From NCBI GenBank assembly GCA_022822495.1, contig JAJEBQ010000018.1:53306-117305 (forward strand): DNA of 64,000 nt, given 5' to 3'. Below the pieces are notes generated by a model. It made no database searches, had not been told where the DNA came from, and worked only from the letters and a program-made list of their open reading frames with translations. The DNA is from Paracoccaceae bacterium (lineage in GTDB: Bacteria; Pseudomonadota; Alphaproteobacteria; Rhodobacterales; Rhodobacteraceae). Position 1 is the first letter of the stretch. Each line of letters opens with the position of its first letter. A program made the position numbers and the translations under genes. Below are positions 27,245 to 35,375 of the stretch, in pieces.

Positions 27245-28009
27245 TCATTTTGAGAAACTTTTAACGGGCGGTTCTGGACGGGGGCGGTAACGTATGCCTT
27301 TCAACCATAGTCGTAAAGCTTGCCAGTGAATAAGTGCTGTAGTTCGAGCAGCGCCAAAGGGACGGCGCAATAAGGCAAGCACAATTTGACCATCTGTGAA
27401 AGGACGGCGATTTCCTATAATTGCAGTTTTTAATCCACCTCCTTTTCCGTCATCGTAATTAATCCAAACCGCTAAACGTGAATCTTCAATCAAAAATCGA
27501 AAGCGATAATGGCCTGCGACATCAAAAAACGGAGAGACATGAAACTTTTTGCTTGCCGTAGTCCATGAATTCCTCTCTATTTCGCCTTCTTCCTGCCCTG
27601 TACAAAGATAGATATGTCGATCTCCAAAGGTGTTGTGAACTTCTGCTAATACTCCACATAATTTTCCTGGGGTGTTAAAAATAAACCAGAAACTCACAGG
27701 GTTAAATGTATACCCCCAATAGCGGGGATGAGTCAGTAACAGAACCTGACCAATATCTTCTATATCTGTTTCATTTATAAGTTTTCGCACCTCATCAATA
27801 GCGCTATGACCTGTCAAACCATGATCCTTGGGGTACAGCGAAACAAAATTGGGACGACCGTAGGAAAACAGATACGGATTCCCGTTGTTATTTAGTGCCG
27901 TTTCATCAAGCAAAAGATAGTCAATTCTGTAAGTAAATTTGTTCTCTACTGGCACGTGGCGGGAATGGCTAACCCTTGCATGCACAACAGAAGATTTAGT
28001 TAATTCCAT
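27245..28009 (-). CDS. DUF1365 family protein
   Basis: Landmarks are SSVVHARVSHSRHVPVENKF, DYLLLDE, LLTHPRYWGYTFNPVSFWF, AEVHNTFGDRH and FHVSPFFDVAGHYRFRF, in the DUF1365 order. The HTFGDRH-like and FxVSPF motifs are invariant in the family. At 254 residues it is full length. It overlaps the FAD oxidoreductase gene by 10 bases. DUF1365 proteins travel with this flavoprotein and a CFA-type methyltransferase in many genomes. In Rhodobacter the locus is required for furan-fatty-acid formation, so it may be the oxygen-inserting step; the assignment is an inference. Confidence 0.9.
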   Translation of the reverse strand: MELTKSSVVHARVSHSRHVPVENKFTYRIDYLLLDETALNNNGNPYLFSYGRPNFVSLYPKDHGLTGHSAIDEVRKLINETDIEDIGQVLLLTHPRYWGYTFNPVSFWFIFNTPGKLCGVLAEVHNTFGDRHIYLCTGQEEGEIERNSWTTASKKFHVSPFFDVAGHYRFRFLIEDSRLAVWINYDDGKGGGLKTAIIGNRRPFTDGQIVLALLRRPFGAARTTALIHWQALRLWLKGIRYRPRPEPPVKSFSK

Positions 28010-29289
28010 GGCGGCTTCACCCCAAATTGCTGTGCGACAGAAACTGCACTTGCTAAACCGTCTTCATGAAAACCCATACCCATCCATGCGCCACAATACC
28101 AAGATTGATCCTTGCCCTGAATTGAATCTATTTCTTTTTGTGCTTTAAGCGTTTCAGCATCGTATCGAGGATGATCAAACGCGTGTTCAACCAGGACAGA
28201 TTTGTTATCCGGTTTTGAGGATGGATTAAGGGTTACGAACAGAGGGGTTTCACGAGGTAATCCTTGAAGTGAGTTCATCCAGTAAGTTACTGAAGCTTGC
28301 TTTTCTATACTGCTCTCATTGGCCAAATATACCCAACTTGACCAGCAAGCCTTACGCTTAGGCATAAAACTAACATCAGTATGGAGAGTAACCCTGTTTT
28401 GTTGATAAGCAATATTTCCAAGTATTTGACGTTCAGTTTCTGAATCCTCATTCAACATTTGTAAGACATTATCCGTATGAGAGGCAAATATCACGCAATC
28501 AAAAATTTCTGCTTCCTGACCAGGTGTTTTGATAAGGACCGTTTCCGCTTCACGTGTCACGGCTACAACTGGGGTTTTTAAACGGATCTCTGCTTTCATT
28601 GTTGCTGCTATTTTTTTGACATAATTCTGCGAACCTCCTGTTACGGTCCACCACTGATATTTGCCAGAAAATGATAAGAGCCCATGGTTCGCAAAAAACT
28701 GGACGAGGGCATGAGCGGGAAACTTCAACATTTCCGATCTAGGAGTCGACCAAATAGCCCCACTCATAGGAAGCAAATAGTAATTCACAAACCATTGGCC
28801 AAACTTGCGTTGCTGAATTAATTCTTCGACCGACATTTGCGGCTGCTCTGAAACATCTTTCCGAGCAGTATTAAAAAACAAGGAAATGTCTCTGTACATT
28901 CGCCAAAATTTGGGTTCAAATATATTACGCGGCTGGGCTAAAAAAGCTTTTAGATTTCTGGATCCATATTCGAATTGTCCCGAATTGACTGAAACCGCGA
29001 AGGACATATCACTTTTTTGAATCTTCACTCCAAGTTCTTTAAACAAATTGCAAAGATTGGGATAATTAATCTTATTGAATACGATAAAGCCGATATCAAC
29101 TGGTACTTTTCCATGGGGAGTATCGGCAATTTCTGTTCGTGCGTGCCCGCCAAGACGATTACTGGCTTCAAACAAGACAACATCGTATTTTTTCGAAAGT
29201 AGCCATGCAGCTCCAAGTCCTGATATACCCGAACCGATTATGGCAACTCTATCCCCCGGCTTCGGTTTAATTTTACGATCTCTTTCCAT
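28000..29289 (-). CDS. FAD-dependent oxidoreductase (amine-oxidase/desaturase-like)
   Basis: The dinucleotide-binding motif RVAIIGSGISGLGAAWLLS opens the protein after 13 residues, followed by FEASNRLGGHART. The C-terminal FAD-contacting segment ends with WYCGAWMGMGFHEDGLASA. From ATG 29289 it has 429 residues. The frame is open a further 43 codons upstream, but that stretch is hydrophobic, unlike the family, and would cross the promoter. ATG 29289 lies about 6 bases from the -10 element, giving a nearly leaderless mRNA. This flavoprotein type is the first gene of the RpoE-controlled cluster in Rhodobacter and includes an acyl-chain desaturase (UfaD) of furan-fatty-acid synthesis; equivalence here is inferred. 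Confidence 0.9.
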   Translation of the reverse strand: MERDRKIKPKPGDRVAIIGSGISGLGAAWLLSKKYDVVLFEASNRLGGHARTEIADTPHGKVPVDIGFIVFNKINYPNLCNLFKELGVKIQKSDMSFAVSVNSGQFEYGSRNLKAFLAQPRNIFEPKFWRMYRDISLFFNTARKDVSEQPQMSVEELIQQRKFGQWFVNYYLLPMSGAIWSTPRSEMLKFPAHALVQFFANHGLLSFSGKYQWWTVTGGSQNYVKKIAATMKAEIRLKTPVVAVTREAETVLIKTPGQEAEIFDCVIFASHTDNVLQMLNEDSETERQILGNIAYQQNRVTLHTDVSFMPKRKACWSSWVYLANESSIEKQASVTYWMNSLQGLPRETPLFVTLNPSSKPDNKSVLVEHAFDHPRYDAETLKAQKEIDSIQGKDQSWYCGAWMGMGFHEDGLASAVSVAQQFGVKPPWN

Positions 29290-29294
29290 GCTTG

Positions 29295-29324
29295 TTAATA
29301 CGCTGTTGGAGTGCTTCTGGATCA
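29295..29324 (-). promoter_or_regulatory. RpoE-type ECF promoter for the FAD oxidoreductase cluster
   Basis: On the minus strand TGATCC (29324-29319) is followed by exactly 18 bases and then TATTAA (29300-29295). The arrangement TGATCC-N18-TA matches the -35/-10 consensus of Rhodobacter RpoE. The predicted transcript begins within a few bases of ATG 29289. It faces a second copy of the motif that drives the sigma factor gene. Confidence 0.85.
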
Positions 29325-29333
29325 CAAAAAAAC

Positions 29334-29363
29334 TGATCCAACAACAAAAAAGGTTCGTATAAC
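29334..29363 (+). promoter_or_regulatory. RpoE-type ECF promoter for rpoE-chrR (autoregulation)
   Basis: TGATCC (29334-29339), 18 bases, then TATAAC (29358-29363). It is the same motif and spacing as the opposing promoter; the two -35 boxes are only 9 bases apart. It would make the sigma factor autoregulated. The expected start site is at or just before ATG 29372. Confidence 0.85.
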
Positions 29364-29371
29364 TAACAGAT

Positions 29372-30022
29372 ATGAAAAAAGCTGCAAAAATTATTAGTTT
29401 AAATCCTGAACAATACACAAACTATTCTTCAAAGGATTTATCTAAAGTGAATAAGCCGCCCGATCAAATATCCAGAGTAATGTCTGACTATCTGGTGGCA
29501 GTAGCAGAGCATCAAGATCAAGAAGCCTTTGCCGAAATTTTTAACTATTATGCACCCTCTGTTCGGTTGTATTTACTGCGTAACGGTGTTGACGCCTCTA
29601 AAGTTGATGATATCATTCAAGAAACATTTGCGGCTGTTTGGGCTAAATCCAGTCAATATGATTGCAATCGGGCAACAGCCTCAACCTGGATATTTACCAT
29701 CGCCCGTAATAAGCGTATTGACGCTTTCCGGAGGGAGAATCGTCCTGAATTCAATCCAAATGATCCGACGTTTCAGCCCAGCTTTTTTGAAAGCGGAGAA
29801 CAGGCAATGACAGTACAGGAACGGGCAGTAACCATAAGAGATGCTCTTACACAACTTAGTCCTGAACAGCGGGAAATCTTACAATTCTCGCTTTTTGAAG
29901 GTCAGTCGTACACCACAATTGCAATCCGGCTTGGGATTCCGCTTGGAACTGTTAAGTCTCGCGCTCGTCTTGCTATTGGAAAGCTTCGATTAGCACTTGG
30001 AGGCCAAGGAGAGGATTTATAA
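29372..30022 (+). CDS. rpoE: ECF RNA polymerase sigma factor, RpoE/ChrR group
   Basis: Sigma region 2 spans about residues 50-115 (IFNYYAPSVRLYLLRNG, then STWIFTIARNKRIDAFRRE). Region 4 spans about 155-210 (LSPEQREILQFSLFEGQSY, then IPLGTVKSRARLAIGKLR). The chrR gene overlaps its stop by one base (TAATG), which places it in the group controlled by ChrR anti-sigma factors. That group responds to singlet oxygen and peroxides. ATG 29372 gives 216 residues with a long Lys/Ser-rich N-terminus. ATG 29480 (MSDYLVAVAEHQ) matches the family start better and would leave a 110-base leader. Its own promoter carries the consensus. Confidence 0.93.
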   Translation: MKKAAKIISLNPEQYTNYSSKDLSKVNKPPDQISRVMSDYLVAVAEHQDQEAFAEIFNYYAPSVRLYLLRNGVDASKVDDIIQETFAAVWAKSSQYDCNRATASTWIFTIARNKRIDAFRRENRPEFNPNDPTFQPSFFESGEQAMTVQERAVTIRDALTQLSPEQREILQFSLFEGQSYTTIAIRLGIPLGTVKSRARLAIGKLRLALGGQGEDL

Positions 30023-30678
30023 TGTCAATTCAACATCATATTCATGGAGATCTTTTGTTGGCTTATTGTGCGGCAACACTTGATGAAGGGGCATCAATTT
30101 TGGTTGCTACACATCTTGCCCTTTGTTCAGATTGTCGAAGTGATGCTGAAATTGTTGAAACCCTTGGAGGTATATTTTTAGAAAATGCCACCACTAATCA
30201 AAAACAGGAAAAAAGTGACCAAAAGATTTTTGCGTCAATTATAAAAAGTCATCAATCCACTGCCAGCGCATCATCAAAGTCTTCTCTGGATTCATTTGTG
30301 TTTCCAGAGCCCTTGCGAAGTTACATTGGCGGCGACCCGGATGAACTTGATTGGCAACCCGTGGGGGGAGGGATCCGCCAGTTTTTAATTAAAACCCATG
30401 ATTCCCAAACAACCGCGCGCTTGCTCATGATACCAGCAGGTAAAAGGGTTCCCGACCATGGACATCAAGGTTTCGAGGCAACACTTGTTTTGAGTGGCTC
30501 TTTTTATGATCGAGACTCTTGGTATCGCAGAGGTGATGTTTCTATTGCCGATTCAACTGTCATTCATCACCCGGCGGCAGGACCAGAAGAAGATTGTATC
30601 TGTCTTGCAGTTACTGATGCTAAACTAAAATTCAGGAGTCCACTTCCCAGATTATTTCAAAAATTCCACGGTATTTGA
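30022..30678 (+). CDS. chrR: Anti-sigma factor ChrR (zinc, cupin type)
   Basis: ChrR holds the sigma factor inactive until singlet oxygen or related stress. The N-terminal zinc site known from Rhodobacter ChrR is reproduced at the same numbering: His6, then THLALCSDC with His31, Cys35 and Cys38. The C-terminal half is a cupin with PDHGHQGFEATLVLSG and a later HHP, giving the second metal site needed for sensing singlet oxygen. At 218 residues it is full length. Its ATG shares a base with the sigma-factor stop codon. Confidence 0.94.
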   Translation: MSIQHHIHGDLLLAYCAATLDEGASILVATHLALCSDCRSDAEIVETLGGIFLENATTNQKQEKSDQKIFASIIKSHQSTASASSKSSLDSFVFPEPLRSYIGGDPDELDWQPVGGGIRQFLIKTHDSQTTARLLMIPAGKRVPDHGHQGFEATLVLSGSFYDRDSWYRRGDVSIADSTVIHHPAAGPEEDCICLAVTDAKLKFRSPLPRLFQKFHGI

Positions 30679-30947
30679 CTGAGAAAGATATATGATAAAC
30701 ACCATCTTTTCTCCTAACAGTTGTTAATAGATTAAACTTCCAATATGCATCCAAATGCCAATCATATTAAGCGCTGTGGAAGAGATTTGGTACGACAATT
30801 TGGGTGGAAACGATGTGACAAACCGGAGGTCAATTTTTGACACAACAACTGGCTCATAAGTAGTGATTTTGGAAACATAATAATCGTAAGTACCATGAAT
30901 GAACTCATAACAATTATCCCTAATCATTTAAATTAAGGAAGAATGTT
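30679..30947. other. Intergenic region before the second SDR gene
   Basis: 269 AT-rich bases with no convincing gene. A 67-codon minus frame (30724-30927) has no ribosome-binding site. I looked for a third TGATCC-N18-TA promoter ahead of the SDR gene and found none. Confidence 0.4.
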
Positions 30948-31649
30948 ATGACTGCTGTGCCGAAAAACATTGTTATTGTTGGTTCTTCCGGTGCAATGGG
31001 CAGTGCGTTTAAATCTGTTTTATTAGATAGATATCCAACTGCACATCTCCATTGTTTCTCACGCAATGGTGATTACCCTATTGACTATAAGAATGAGGAA
31101 ACATTTTCTCAAGCTGCTGATATTGCTGCCAAAAAGGGACCATTAGATCTTGTCATTGTGGTAAATGGTATTCTTCATGACAACGATATACAGCCTGAAA
31201 AATCCTTAAAAGATTTATCAGCAGAAAAGTTTCAACACCTGTTTAAAATAAATACAATCACGCCAGCACTTGTTGCCAAACACTTTCTGCCTAAACTGCA
31301 CCGACATCGGCCTGTCAAATTTGCAGCCTTGTCTGCAAGAGTCGGTAGCATCTCTGATAACCAACTTGGCGGGTGGTATGCTTACCGCGCGTCCAAAACT
31401 GCACTTAATATGATTATTAAAAATTTTGCCATCGAAATTGGAAGGCAAAATCACGAAGCCGTCATCGTAAGCCTTCATCCTGGAACCGTCGATAGTAATT
31501 TATCGAAACCGTTTCAGAAAAATATTCCGGATGGGAAACTGTTTTCACCCCTCTTTTCAGCACATAAACTTATAGATGTCTTAGGGTCGCTTACCCCAGA
31601 AGATACTGGCAAATGTTTTGCTTGGGATGGTACGGAAATTGCCCCATAA
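30948..31649 (+). CDS. Short-chain dehydrogenase (C-factor/CsgA-like SDR)
   Basis: This 233-residue SDR has the N-terminal nucleotide site IVIVGSSGAMGSAF, the NG/NAG-equivalent VVNGIL, Ser in ALSARVGSI and the catalytic WYAYRASKTALNM. The C-terminus ends FAWDGTEIAP, typical of the C-factor-like subgroup. AAGGAAGAATGTT precedes the ATG as ribosome-binding site. SDRs of this subgroup are often near rpoE-chrR. Its role in the stress response is inferred from position only. Confidence 0.88.
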   Translation: MTAVPKNIVIVGSSGAMGSAFKSVLLDRYPTAHLHCFSRNGDYPIDYKNEETFSQAADIAAKKGPLDLVIVVNGILHDNDIQPEKSLKDLSAEKFQHLFKINTITPALVAKHFLPKLHRHRPVKFAALSARVGSISDNQLGGWYAYRASKTALNMIIKNFAIEIGRQNHEAVIVSLHPGTVDSNLSKPFQKNIPDGKLFSPLFSAHKLIDVLGSLTPEDTGKCFAWDGTEIAP

Positions 31650-31826
31650 CCAATTCTAAATCACTACCAAATTTGGTTGGCTTTAATTTATCAAAAAGCA
31701 CTTTACATTTTGCCTGAACAAAATTTTAGTTCCCAACTCATTCCTGAAATAAGGCGGCGAAAACCGTTGTCCCATTTCGAAACTGCTTCATTTACAGAAT
31801 AAAATGATGTAGGAGTCAGCACGGAT
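31650..31826. other. Spacer between convergent genes
   Basis: 177 bases with no gene and no strong hairpin-plus-T terminator visible. Confidence 0.3.
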
Positions 31827-33008
31827 TTACTTATCAACAGAAAGACGTTTATAAATCCAAGAATAACGACTGGAAATCAGGAGTGGAAAAGTACTACCGA
31901 TGGTTTTTAAGGTCCAATTTCTAAGTTTTGGCATGACCCCACCGCTCAAGTGATTGATCCAACCTTGTGAATTGGAAAGTTTTACAATCCTGTTTAATCT
32001 GTATTCTCGTAATGACCTGAAATGATTGAACGCCTCCCTGGCAGTTGAGGATTGGGTTAGCGCTGACGCTAATATCCAACCATCTTCAATAGCCATATTA
32101 CCCCCCTGAGACAGGAAGGGTGGCATTGGGTGTAAGGAATCGCCGCAAAGACAGACATTGCCTGCATACCAGTTGGGTTTAACCTGCCCCTTGTATAGAA
32201 TGTTGGTTTTTAACTCCGTTGCATGATTAAGCAAGTTCTCCAATAATGGTGGTTTATCAAACCTCGATATGATGGTTTTCAAAGAACTATCCTTGGTATA
32301 ATCTTCATCAACAGGTCTTACTGCAACGAAGTTTATGTCTTGCCACTTATTGATGCCATAAGTCACCAAGTGCTGACCAGGAGACATGAATAGGTTGACC
32401 CCCGATTTAATCTCGGAGAATGCAACCCTGTCTGTAGGAGCAACACCTCGCAAGGCAATATAATCTGGCCTATCCTTATGACTTCCCGGATTCATCAGCC
32501 GACCGATAGCTGACCTGTAACCGTCTGCTCCTATCAGCAATGAGGACGTAAATTCTTTACCATCTTGAGTTCTGAAACACACTCTATCTTTTGAAAACTC
32601 CTCCAGAATAATTTTCGAATTAAATCTGATTTTGACACCGTTTTGCTTGGCCCTATTGCATAGAATTTTGACCAGTTTGGCACGATGACAAGTTATGTAT
32701 CCTAATTCAGTGTCCATTCGAAAATGATTTAAATCCATCGCAAAAAGTTTTTTGGAAGTAAAACCCTCCCGCAGGCTAATTTTATTACCTGGGCTGGAAA
32801 TCTCCTTGAGATGTTTAGCCAAACCCAAATGAGTAAGGATATCAGTGCCATTTGGGGTAATTTGTATACCCATCCCACCTAATTGGCCTTCAGGCTCTTT
32901 TTCGTAAATGGTGGAAATTATACCCTTTTCCGCAAGGGAAATGGCCAAGGTTAAACCTGCAAGGCCACACCCTACAATGGCAATGTTTTCAAGGTAATCG
33001 TTCTTCAT
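31827..33008 (-). CDS. FAD-dependent aromatic-ring-type monooxygenase (salicylate hydroxylase-like)
   Basis: Class A flavin monooxygenase of 393 residues. It has the FAD motif IAIVGCGLAGLTLAISLAEK, the DG motif LLIGADGYRSAIGR and the second FAD motif LCGDSLHPMPPFLSQGGNMA. These proteins hydroxylate aromatic or related substrates with NAD(P)H and O2. The closest look is to salicylate and 3-hydroxybenzoate hydroxylases, but substrate cannot be read from sequence. It is a single gene between two oppositely oriented units. No ring-cleavage enzyme lies nearby, so a biosynthetic or detoxifying role is possible. Confidence 0.85.
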   Translation of the reverse strand: MKNDYLENIAIVGCGLAGLTLAISLAEKGIISTIYEKEPEGQLGGMGIQITPNGTDILTHLGLAKHLKEISSPGNKISLREGFTSKKLFAMDLNHFRMDTELGYITCHRAKLVKILCNRAKQNGVKIRFNSKIILEEFSKDRVCFRTQDGKEFTSSLLIGADGYRSAIGRLMNPGSHKDRPDYIALRGVAPTDRVAFSEIKSGVNLFMSPGQHLVTYGINKWQDINFVAVRPVDEDYTKDSSLKTIISRFDKPPLLENLLNHATELKTNILYKGQVKPNWYAGNVCLCGDSLHPMPPFLSQGGNMAIEDGWILASALTQSSTAREAFNHFRSLREYRLNRIVKLSNSQGWINHLSGGVMPKLRNWTLKTIGSTFPLLISSRYSWIYKRLSVDK

Positions 33009-33161
33009 TAAGTATTGACCTGGTGAATTATATCTTGCCTATTCTGGTTCACTAAACTACCACTTGCCGATATATGTCTATATAGGTATGAATCGAAAAA
33101 GATTGAAAAAATTCCTAATTACCAGAGCCACTTGATTATGTATTTTTTGTAGGACTATTAA

Positions 33162-33329
33162 TTGTTAGTTATTTTTGGTGCCCTTTTGGGGGCTGTTTGG
33201 GGTTTTTACCTAGCCCACAAAAAGAAAGGCTCTCGTCTGGACAAACTCCATTATAGTGTCTCATTTGCAATAGCTTTTGGCCTATTGTTTTGGATATTAA
33301 CCCTTACAATCAGTTGGTATTGGATTTAA
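33162..33329 (+). CDS. Small conserved-type membrane protein, 55 residues
   Basis: TTG 33162 opens a 55-codon frame ending at TAA 33329, four bases before the agmatinase ATG. It begins LVIFGALLGAVWGFYLAHKK, has a basic loop with Gly-Ser-Arg-Leu-Asp, then a second hydrophobic stretch ending ILTLTISWYWI. Two helices joined by a positively charged cytoplasmic loop fit an inner-membrane hairpin. Similar two-helix proteins with a KKKGSRLDxxxY-like loop occur in alphaproteobacteria, to my recollection, without known function. The compact spacing suggests cotranscription with the next gene. Confidence 0.65.
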   Translation: MLVIFGALLGAVWGFYLAHKKKGSRLDKLHYSVSFAIAFGLLFWILTLTISWYWI

Positions 33330-33333
33330 TTCC

Positions 33334-34263
33334 ATGCGGCAGAAAAATGCTTTTGCAAGAAACTTTGGTTATGCCAATACTCCCAGTTTTTCTGGCTTGC
33401 CAACATTCTTTGCCCAACCTTACAGCAATAACTTAAAAAATATAGATTTGGCAGTCTCAGGCATTCCCTTTGATTGCGCGACAAGCAATAGACCAGGCAC
33501 ACGATTTGGACCGCGGGGAATCAGGGAAGCGTCTCTTCTCCAGATTCATGAACCTCCCTATGGTTGGGATGTTGACCCTTTTGGTGATTGTAAAATTATT
33601 GACTATGGCGACCTTTTGATTGATTATGCAAATGTGAGAGGGTTTCCACAAAAACTTGAAGACCATGTCAGCGGAATACTCAAGCAAAATGTAACTTCCC
33701 TAATATTAGGTGGTGATCATTATATTACCTATCCAATTTTGAAGGCTCATGCTGAAAAATTTGGTTCACTTTCCCTACTTCAATTTGATGCTCATTCAGA
33801 TACCTGGAAAGCGAATGATCCCTCCGATATTGATCATGGAACCATGCTTTATCATGCAATCAACGATGGTATTATTGATCCTACCCATTCAGTTCAGGTC
33901 GGTATTCGAACCACTAATAAAGATCCTATGGGGATGAACATTATTGACGCCTTTGAGGTTCATGAAAAAGGGCCCATTAATGTCGCAAAGCAAATAAAGG
34001 ATGCAGTTGGTAACAAAGCGACCTATTTGACTTTTGATATTGATTCCCTGGATCCAGCCTATGCACCTGGGACCGGGACGCCTGTCTGGTGTGGATTAAC
34101 ACCCATGCAAGTTTCGTTAATCCTTAGAAATATCATTGGCATAAATGTTGTTGGGATGGATGTCGTTGAAGTATCGCCGCCCTTTGACAATGCAGGTATT
34201 ACATCACTCGCAGGTGCCCATGTAGCCGTTGAGTTGATCTGCCTTTGGATGTCTGGAAAATAA
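33334..34263 (+). CDS. speB: Agmatinase/ureohydrolase family protein
   Basis: Ureohydrolases split guanidino compounds into urea and an amine. The two-manganese site is complete: GGDHYITY, QFDAHSDTW and TFDIDSLDPAYAPGTGTPV. The N-terminal DCATSNRPGTRFGPRGIREA and the 309-residue length fit the agmatinase branch. Related clades act on guanidinobutyrate, guanidinopropionate or other substrates, so agmatine is the default rather than proven. ADH follows 30 bases downstream. Confidence 0.88.
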   Translation: MRQKNAFARNFGYANTPSFSGLPTFFAQPYSNNLKNIDLAVSGIPFDCATSNRPGTRFGPRGIREASLLQIHEPPYGWDVDPFGDCKIIDYGDLLIDYANVRGFPQKLEDHVSGILKQNVTSLILGGDHYITYPILKAHAEKFGSLSLLQFDAHSDTWKANDPSDIDHGTMLYHAINDGIIDPTHSVQVGIRTTNKDPMGMNIIDAFEVHEKGPINVAKQIKDAVGNKATYLTFDIDSLDPAYAPGTGTPVWCGLTPMQVSLILRNIIGINVVGMDVVEVSPPFDNAGITSLAGAHVAVELICLWMSGK

Positions 34264-34293
34264 TGTTAGCATAAAATTGAAAATAGGAAAGAT

Positions 34294-35370
34294 ATGAAAG
34301 CAGCAGTTTGTCGTGAATTTGGAGGCCCTCTAACTATTGAAGAAGTATCGCTGAGAGAAACCCGTAAAGGTGAGGTCCTTGTCAAAATCCTGGCATGTGC
34401 GGTTTGCCATTCTGATATCTCCTTCATGGAGGGCGCCTGGGGAGGGTCCCTACCTGCCGTTTATGGTCATGAAGGAGCGGGTGAAATCCTGGAAGTTGGT
34501 GAAGGTGTAGAAGGCTATCGTGTAGGCGACAAAGTTCTTGTGACCCTTATAAGATCGTGTTCGGAATGTATTTCATGTAAAAAGCAGGTTCCTTTTATAT
34601 GTGAAGAACCCTATGATCGACTTACCCAGAGTCCGATTACAGGTTCCGATGGTCAATTTGAGCATGGCTTGAGTACGGGAGCATTTGCCGAAAGGGCATT
34701 GATTCATCACTCTCAAATCCAATTGATTCCTCCCGATTTATCGCCTGATGTGGCAGCTCTTTTGTCTTGTGGTGTTATCACTGGTTTTGGTGCCGTTCAA
34801 AATACGGCCAAAATGGAACCTGGAAGTTCGGTTGCGATTGTTGGCGCAGGCGGTGTCGGTTTAAATAGCATACAAGGTGCACGTGTGGGCGGAGCCAAGA
34901 GAATTATAGCAGTGGATATTGATAACAACAAGCTTGAACAAGCGAGAGAATTTGGTGCGACTGATACTGTTTTGGCTGATAAAACATCACATCGATCAAT
35001 TCGCAAATTAACTGGCGGGAGGGGTGTTGATTATACTTTCATAACTGTCGGCGCTGGCATTGCATACAATTCTGCCTTCAAATATCTTGCTCCCAAAGGC
35101 GAAGTTATAGCTGTAGGCATGCCTCCCTCCGATGTTGTAGCCAACTGGATACCCGTCAATCTTGCATATATGGGACAGTCCATTCGAGGATCAAAAATGG
35201 GGGATACAGTATTAAGCAGGGACATCCCCTACCTGATTGACCTTTACCAAAAAGGAGATTTACTATTGGATGAATTGATAACCGGTAGATTCCCACTTAA
35301 TCATATCAATGAAGCGATTGAGGAAGTTAAATTGGGTAAGGTCCGACGAAATGTGATCGTCTTTGACTGA
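34294..35370 (+). CDS. Zinc-dependent alcohol dehydrogenase (class III-like)
   Basis: A medium-chain dehydrogenase of 358 residues. Catalytic zinc ligands are in ACAVCHSDISF and YGHEGAGEI, and the structural zinc lobe has CSECISCKKQVPFICEE. The NAD-binding motif is IVGAGGVGLNSIQGA. The overall pattern resembles the S-(hydroxymethyl)glutathione dehydrogenase/class III branch, but shorter and with a divergent middle. It stands between a ureohydrolase and a sugar-acid dehydratase, so the substrate could be an amino alcohol or a sugar-derived alcohol. The start has a GAAAGAT ribosome-binding site. Confidence 0.88.
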   Translation: MKAAVCREFGGPLTIEEVSLRETRKGEVLVKILACAVCHSDISFMEGAWGGSLPAVYGHEGAGEILEVGEGVEGYRVGDKVLVTLIRSCSECISCKKQVPFICEEPYDRLTQSPITGSDGQFEHGLSTGAFAERALIHHSQIQLIPPDLSPDVAALLSCGVITGFGAVQNTAKMEPGSSVAIVGAGGVGLNSIQGARVGGAKRIIAVDIDNNKLEQAREFGATDTVLADKTSHRSIRKLTGGRGVDYTFITVGAGIAYNSAFKYLAPKGEVIAVGMPPSDVVANWIPVNLAYMGQSIRGSKMGDTVLSRDIPYLIDLYQKGDLLLDELITGRFPLNHINEAIEEVKLGKVRRNVIVFD

Positions 35371-35375
35371 ATGTC

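Noticed and set aside
29290..29418. 43-codon N-terminal extension of the FAD oxidoreductase
   Set aside because: It would be translated across the promoter and is hydrophobic without family similarity; ATG 29289 fits the conserved dinucleotide motif.
30724..30927. 67-codon minus-strand frame between chrR and the SDR gene
   Set aside because: AT-rich random composition, no start signal; the region is better read as a promoter-bearing spacer.
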